Source: Lachnospiraceae bacterium | GTDB taxonomy: Bacteria > Bacillota > Clostridia > Lachnospirales > Lachnospiraceae | DNA: 64,000 nt | Direction of reading: 5' to 3' | NCBI GenBank assembly: GCA_900759665.1 | Contig: CAAEWE010000018.1 | Coordinates: 1 to 64,000, forward strand | Part shown: piece after piece, positions 59,884 to 64,000 of the stretch | Numbering within the stretch: the first letter of the stretch is position 1 | Layout of the letters: every line of letters starts with the position of its first letter | Translations under genes and position numbers: made by a program | Notes under the pieces: generated by a model | What the model saw: only the letters and a program-made list of their open reading frames with translations | Databases searched by the model: none | Told to the model about the DNA's origin: nothing

Positions 59884-60785
59884 AAAAAGCATATTTGATC
59901 TACGAGGACAAGGAAGCACAGAAAAATCATGGATTTATCGAAATGTTTCAACAGGCAGGAAAAGAAAAGGACATTGATTTTTCTTTTGTATCAAAAAAAG
60001 ATTATCAAAAATTTTCCGAAATGACAAATCCTGATCTTGTATTAAACCGGACAAGAGATCCGCAGGTGAGCCGCTGGTATGAAGAGAGGAACATTCCGGT
60101 ATATCATAACAGCCGTCTTGTGGAACTTGCCAATCATAAGTATAAAATGATGGTATATTTTCAGGAGCATTTACCGGAGGAGGTTTTAAAAGAAAAGTGG
60201 TGCCCGGCAACGGTTTTTCTGACAGATCCGGCACAAATGGGAAACATAAGTAACAGCAACATAGAAAATGCAGAAATAATGAAATGCTTCCCGGATCATA
60301 TTGGTTCTATTACATCGGAGAAACTGCGGCATGGCGTGATCAAATCCGTATCCGGTCACGGAGGAAGCGAAGTTTTTCTGGTGGGAGATCAGAATAACTG
60401 GAGAGGTGTTCTGGCGGATCGGGAAGTGGTGATCCAGGAAAAGATTGAATGCCATAGCAGGGATCTGCGGGTCTATGTGCTGGCTGGGGAGATTTATTGT
60501 GCCATGCTCAGGGAAGGAAAAAAGGATTTCCGGTCAAACTTTTCTCTCGGAGGAAGTGTCCGTGAAATGGGACTCACTATGGTGCAGAGAGAATATATTG
60601 ACTGCTTTATCAAGTGTCTGCCGGATTATTCTGCCGGTATGTACAGCATTGATTTTCTGCCGCTGCCGGATGGCAGGCTGATCTTTGATGAGGTGGAGGA
60701 AATGGTGGGGTGCCGTATGCTTTATCAGTATACGGAGCATGATATTGTGAGGGACTACGTTACATATCTCTCTGGAAAGTGTTGA
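59880..60785 (+). CDS. RimK-like ATP-grasp ligase, second of a tandem pair
   Basis: 301 residues. A glutathione-synthetase-type ATP-grasp fold with GVIKSVSGHGGSEVFLV as the glycine-rich loop, VIQEKIECHSRDLRVYVLAG and a metal-binding IFDEVEEMVG segment (a Glu-Val-Glu-Glu where many homologues have ExN). It differs clearly from the preceding ligase and is not a recent duplicate. The pair is cotranscribed after ftsK. Joint action on one small molecule or peptide is plausible. Function unknown. Confidence 0.8.
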   Translation: MKKAYLIYEDKEAQKNHGFIEMFQQAGKEKDIDFSFVSKKDYQKFSEMTNPDLVLNRTRDPQVSRWYEERNIPVYHNSRLVELANHKYKMMVYFQEHLPEEVLKEKWCPATVFLTDPAQMGNISNSNIENAEIMKCFPDHIGSITSEKLRHGVIKSVSGHGGSEVFLVGDQNNWRGVLADREVVIQEKIECHSRDLRVYVLAGEIYCAMLREGKKDFRSNFSLGGSVREMGLTMVQREYIDCFIKCLPDYSAGMYSIDFLPLPDGRLIFDEVEEMVGCRMLYQYTEHDIVRDYVTYLSGKC

Positions 60786-60809
60786 TTGTGTTTTGTGGGG
60801 AGAGTGTGA

Positions 60810-60882
60810 TATAATGTGCGCGAAGGCAAAAGCGGAGCTTTTTCGAACCTTTTGCCGAAGTGTTGCGAATTTGTGATATAAT
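60810..60882 (+). promoter_or_regulatory. Two tandem extended -10 promoters upstream of fhs
   Basis: The sequence GTGATATAATG occurs twice, with TATAAT at 60810-60815 and 60877-60882, 67 bases apart, each preceded by TGA. Neither has a clear -35 box. Between them lies a GGCAAAAG/CTTTTGCC stem. Confidence 0.65.
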
Positions 60883-60945
60883 GAACCCTAAAGGGTTCAT
60901 ATTAGGAGTTTCTTCGAAACTCCGTCATGCGCAGAAATCGTGCGC
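60823..60945 (+). promoter_or_regulatory. Hairpin-rich leader of fhs
   Basis: Four stems follow one another: GGCAAAAG/CTTTTGCC (60823 on), ATGAACCC-TAAA-GGGTTCAT (60881-60900), GGAGTTTC-TTC-GAAACTCC (60905-60923) and GCGCA/TGCGC (60929-60945). None is followed by a T-run, so they are not ordinary terminators. I see no tetrahydrofolate riboswitch core. The order resembles the array at 8651-8724. Confidence 0.55.
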
Positions 60946-60986
60946 TGATATGTGATGTTATATGAATATACGAATGGAGGACTAAC

Positions 60987-62657
60987 ATGAAGACTGATAT
61001 TGAAATTGCACAGGAAGCAGTGATGAAACCGATTCAGGATGTGGCAGCACAGCTTGATATTCCGGCTGATGAGCTTGAGTTTTACGGAAAGTATAAGGCA
61101 AAGCTTTCGGATGAGCTGTGGGATCGCGTGAAGGATAAGCCGGACGGCAAGCTGATCCTGGTGACTGCAATTAATCCGACTCCGGCAGGAGAGGGAAAGA
61201 CAACGACGACGGTTGGCCTCGGTCAGGCATTTGCAAAGCTTGGCAAGAAGGCTGTGATCGCTCTTCGTGAGCCATCCCTGGGACCCTGTTTTGGTATTAA
61301 GGGTGGTGCAGCCGGCGGTGGCTATGCCCAGGTGGTGCCAATGGAGGATCTGAATCTTCATTTTACCGGAGATTTCCATGCCATCACATCAGCCAATAAT
61401 CTTCTGGCTGCGATGTTAGACAACCATATCAAACAGGGCAATGCATTAAATATTGATACAAACCAGATCGTATGGAAGAGATGTATGGACATGAATGACC
61501 GCGTACTCCGTAACATCGTCGTTGGTCTGGGCCGACCGGTAGACGGTGTGGTTCGTGAGGATCATTTTATTATATCGGTTGCTTCAGAGATCATGGCAAT
61601 CCTCTGTCTGGCAGACAATATGAAGGATCTGAAGGAAAGACTGGGACGCATTATCGTTGCATACAATTATGATGGGGAGCCTGTATTTGCGAAGGATATT
61701 CATGCGGTTGGATCTATGGCTGCACTGTTAAAGGATGCAATCAAGCCAAACATCATCCAGACGGTGGAGAATACACCAGCTCTGGTTCATGGAGGCCCAT
61801 TTGCCAATATCGCCCATGGCTGCAACAGCGTGCGTGCTACCAGAACAGGTCTGAAGATTGCAGATTACTGCATTACCGAGGCCGGCTTTGGTGCGGATCT
61901 GGGAGCAGAGAAGTTTATGGACATTAAGTGCCGTATGGCAGGGCTTAAGCCGGACGCTGTCGTTCTGGTAGCCACTGTCCGTGCATTGAAATACAACGGC
62001 GGTGTTGCTAAGGAGGATCTGGGAGCAGAGAATCTGGAGGCATTAAAGAAAGGAATTGCCAATCTGGAAAAGCATATCGAGAATGTATCAAAATTTGGTG
62101 TACCATGTGTTGTAACATTAAACCGTTTTGTATCCGATACCGATGCCGAGCTGGCATTTGTCAAGGAGTTCTGCGAGGAACGCGGTTGTGATTTCGCTTT
62201 GTCTGAGGTATGGGAAAACGGCGGTGAGGGTGGTATCGCTCTGGCAGAGAAGGTGTTAAATACTCTGGAGAACAAAGAAAGCCACTATGCTCCTCTGTAT
62301 CAGGCGGAGCAGCCGATCAAGGACAAGATTGAGACGATCGCAAAGGAAATCTACGGAGCAGGAAGCGTCAGCTATGCACCTGCCGCATCACAGGCAATCG
62401 CACGTCTGGAGAAGCTTGGTTATGGTGATCTGCCGGTATGTATGGCAAAGAATCAGTATTCCCTGTCGGATGATCCAAAGCTGCTTGGCTGTCCAAAGGA
62501 TTTCCCAATCAATATCCGTGAGGTATATGTATCTGCCGGTGCAGGCTTTGTGGTAGCGATCACTGGTACGGTCATGACCATGCCGGGACTTCCGAAGCAT
62601 CCGGCTGCAGAAGGCATTGATGTCAATGAGGACGGTGTGATCACGGGATTATTCTAA
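60987..62657 (+). CDS. fhs: Formate--tetrahydrofolate ligase
   Basis: 556 residues, the usual length. The ATP site is PTPAGEGKTTTTVGL, and LREPSLGPCFGIKGGAAGGGYAQV is characteristic. It makes 10-formyl-tetrahydrofolate from formate and ATP, supplying purine synthesis or, in acetogens, the methyl branch of the Wood-Ljungdahl pathway. No other one-carbon gene is adjacent, so acetogenesis cannot be claimed. GGAGGACTAAC precedes the ATG. It has a complex leader with two promoters. Confidence 0.98.
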   Translation: MKTDIEIAQEAVMKPIQDVAAQLDIPADELEFYGKYKAKLSDELWDRVKDKPDGKLILVTAINPTPAGEGKTTTTVGLGQAFAKLGKKAVIALREPSLGPCFGIKGGAAGGGYAQVVPMEDLNLHFTGDFHAITSANNLLAAMLDNHIKQGNALNIDTNQIVWKRCMDMNDRVLRNIVVGLGRPVDGVVREDHFIISVASEIMAILCLADNMKDLKERLGRIIVAYNYDGEPVFAKDIHAVGSMAALLKDAIKPNIIQTVENTPALVHGGPFANIAHGCNSVRATRTGLKIADYCITEAGFGADLGAEKFMDIKCRMAGLKPDAVVLVATVRALKYNGGVAKEDLGAENLEALKKGIANLEKHIENVSKFGVPCVVTLNRFVSDTDAELAFVKEFCEERGCDFALSEVWENGGEGGIALAEKVLNTLENKESHYAPLYQAEQPIKDKIETIAKEIYGAGSVSYAPAASQAIARLEKLGYGDLPVCMAKNQYSLSDDPKLLGCPKDFPINIREVYVSAGAGFVVAITGTVMTMPGLPKHPAAEGIDVNEDGVITGLF

Positions 62658-62730
62658 GGAGTATCCGGATATCCTATGAACCGTTTGGGAGTTCCATGAG
62701 AAAAAATAAATCTGGCACCATAAAAAATAT

Positions 62731-62765
62731 AAAAACTGGCAGTTTTCATACTGTCAGTTTTTATT
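62731..62765 (+). terminator. Terminator after fhs
   Basis: AAAAACTGGCAG (62731-62742) pairs with CTGTCAGTTTTT (62751-62762) around an 8-base loop and continues into a T-rich tail. The A-rich 5' side allows bidirectional function. Confidence 0.85.
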
Positions 62766-62817
62766 TATGATATAGGAGATCTTGAATGAGAAATATAAAT
62801 GAAAGAAGGAATTAATT

Positions 62818-63369
62818 ATGACAAAAGAGACAACAGTAGCAGGAATGAATGCTGCAGAGACAGAAACTTCACGCAGCAAGACCATTGAGATTACAATGGC
62901 AGCATTATTTATCGCATTGACTTATGTGGCAACGGCATTTATTAATGTACGGATTCCGTTTCTGGCAGCCAATGGTGGTCTGATCCATCTGGGAAATATC
63001 CCTCTTTTTGTAGCGGCAGCAATTTATGGCAGGAGAACCGGTGCACTGGCGGGTGCTTTCGGTATGGGATTGTTTGATCTGACCTCCGGATGGGTTTCAT
63101 GGGCTCCATTTACCTTTGTGATCTGTGGCCTGATCGGTTTTGCATTTGCTGCAGTGGCAGGCAAAAAGGCTGGAAAGGTGCGTTTGATCCTGGCTGTTTT
63201 TGTGGCAGCGGCTATTAAGGTTGTCGGTTATTATATTGCCGAGATCATTTTATACGGAAGCTTTGTGGCACCGGTTACATCAATTCCTGGTAATCTGGTG
63301 CAGATCTTTGTTGCAGGACTGATCGCAGTTCCTGTGATCTTGGTATTACAGAAGGTACTCCATAATTAA
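62818..63369 (+). CDS. ECF transporter substrate-binding (S) component
   Basis: 183 residues with six spans, the GNIPLFVAAAIYGRRTGALAG-type loop and a lysine-rich cytoplasmic N-terminus. S components bind a vitamin or related small molecule and share the EcfA/EcfA'/EcfT module encoded elsewhere. The ligand cannot be fixed from sequence. Its companion gene encodes a PLP-dependent aminotransferase 17 bases downstream, so a vitamin B6-type or amino-acid-related ligand is one idea. No riboswitch is visible in the short leader. Confidence 0.8.
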   Translation: MTKETTVAGMNAAETETSRSKTIEITMAALFIALTYVATAFINVRIPFLAANGGLIHLGNIPLFVAAAIYGRRTGALAGAFGMGLFDLTSGWVSWAPFTFVICGLIGFAFAAVAGKKAGKVRLILAVFVAAAIKVVGYYIAEIILYGSFVAPVTSIPGNLVQIFVAGLIAVPVILVLQKVLHN

Positions 63370-63386
63370 TTAAGAAGGGTGATCTT

Positions 63387-64000
63387 ATGATAACATTAGA
63401 AAATACTTCCATCAAAATAATGACTCCGGGACCGACACAGGTGGCAGACAGTGTGTATCATGCCAGAAGCCTGCGGACTACTAATCCGGATCTGGATCCG
63501 GCATTTTATGATTTCTACCGGGACACATGCCGTCTGTTTGGGCGTCTGATCCATACGGAAAATGAATGCTTTATTCTGGGAGGAGAGGGAATCCTGGGAC
63601 TGGAGGCAGCCTGTGCTTCTCTGACGGAGCCGGAAGACCGTGTCCTTGTGATCGACAATGGAATCTTTGGAAAAGGTTTTGCTGATTTTGTGACTATGTA
63701 TCAGGGAGATCCGGTAACATGGTCTCTGGATTATCACAATCCGTTGTCGCCGGAGACGCTTCGGGATTATCTGGAGAAGGATCATGATTTTAAATATGCA
63801 ACGCTTGTACACAGTGATACGCCAAGCGGTCTGTTAAATCCGGTAGAAAAGTTGTGTCCGGTTCTGAAAGAATATGGCATTCTGACTGTGGTGGATTCGG
63901 TGACAGGAATGTTTGCGGATGAGCTGGATGTCGATGCAGCTCAGATCGATATTGTCTGCGGCGGATCCCAGAAAGCATTGTCTGCACCACCGGGACTTAC
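63387..64000 (+). CDS. Class V aminotransferase (alanine-glyoxylate/serine-pyruvate type), cut by window end
   Basis: The frame is open from the ATG at 63387 to the window end (204 codons). The start KIMTPGPTQV is the typical substrate-side loop of alanine-glyoxylate aminotransferases and PhnW/PucG relatives. GGEGILGLEAA, VVDSVTGMF (Asp binding the pyridine nitrogen) and GGSQKALSAPPGL (Schiff-base Lys) follow at the right distances. AAGGGTG precedes the ATG. It is probably cotranscribed with the ECF S component. Exact amino donor unknown. Confidence 0.9.
   Translation, partial: MITLENTSIKIMTPGPTQVADSVYHARSLRTTNPDLDPAFYDFYRDTCRLFGRLIHTENECFILGGEGILGLEAACASLTEPEDRVLVIDNGIFGKGFADFVTMYQGDPVTWSLDYHNPLSPETLRDYLEKDHDFKYATLVHSDTPSGLLNPVEKLCPVLKEYGILTVVDSVTGMFADELDVDAAQIDIVCGGSQKALSAPPGL

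Noticed and set aside
58909..60785. Cyanophycin or D-Ala-D-Ala ligase assignment for the ATP-grasp pair
   Set aside because: Length and motifs fit neither family; only the general RimK/glutathione-synthetase-type fold is supported.
60901..60986. Tetrahydrofolate riboswitch before fhs
   Set aside because: I looked for the conserved core of the known folate riboswitches and saw only simple stems without it.

Overview
The window looks like chromosome of a gut-type Firmicute of class Clostridia, most likely family Lachnospiraceae. This rests on moderate GC, purine-rich AGGAGG ribosome sites, sigma-A promoters with TG-extended -10 boxes, type III glutamine synthetase, the rplU-prp-rpmA-obg and scpA-scpB orders, and secreted BspA-like leucine-rich-repeat and DUF6273 proteins. 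No genus can be assigned from sequence alone.

Layout. 1-0.83 kb: 3' part of an ATPase-like regulator. 1.1-7.4 kb: a nitrogen operon with a glutamine-synthetase-like protein that has lost most metal ligands, an ANTAR RNA-binding regulator with a degenerate receiver, and carA-carB. 7.6-11.2 kb (minus): carbamate kinase and intact type III glutamine synthetase, whose leader carries an attenuator. 11.3-17.8 kb: lrgAB, an AI-2E-type permease, yicC, remA, gmk, rpoZ and an unusual signal peptidase I-amidase fusion. 17.9-26 kb: two identical tRNA-Glu(CUC), a TraX-like protein, an AAA ATPase/RloB defence pair and a 1564-residue secreted protein whose DUF6273 domain has codon usage resembling a diversity-generating-retroelement target. 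26-30.7 kb: rplU-prp-rpmA, obg, a degenerate site-2 protease and scpAB.

30.8-43.8 kb is an accessory island and the most striking part. A tyrosine recombinase gene is followed, 4 bases after its stop, by an 18-bp perfect inverted repeat. The repeat encloses 160 bp holding a strong promoter that now points back at the recombinase. Inversion would aim it at a tight gene run: secreted proteins, a transglutaminase-like fragment, a DltA-like adenylating enzyme, a carrier protein, an MBOAT acyltransferase, a DltD/SGNH-like protein, an intact secreted transglutaminase and an Asp/Glu racemase. I read this as a phase-variable system that activates an amino acid and transfers it to the cell surface, captured in the OFF state. 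A 998-residue leucine-rich-repeat protein ends the island.

43.8-47.1 kb: rpsO, pnp and a TepA/ClpP-like protease. 47.1-54.9 kb is a second accessory insert: a broken TetR gene, a MalT-like activator, a 1333-residue surface protein, a 38-residue acidic peptide and a transposase remnant. 54.9-64 kb returns to core genes: uppP, ftsK, two adjacent ATP-grasp ligases, fhs with a hairpin-rich leader, an ECF transporter S component and a class V aminotransferase cut by the window end.

Two themes recur. Several catalytic families appear here without their canonical active-site residues (glutamine synthetase, receiver, site-2 protease, SGNH enzyme). Expression is repeatedly controlled by DNA or RNA structure (inverton, attenuator, leaders, rpsO-pnp hairpins).
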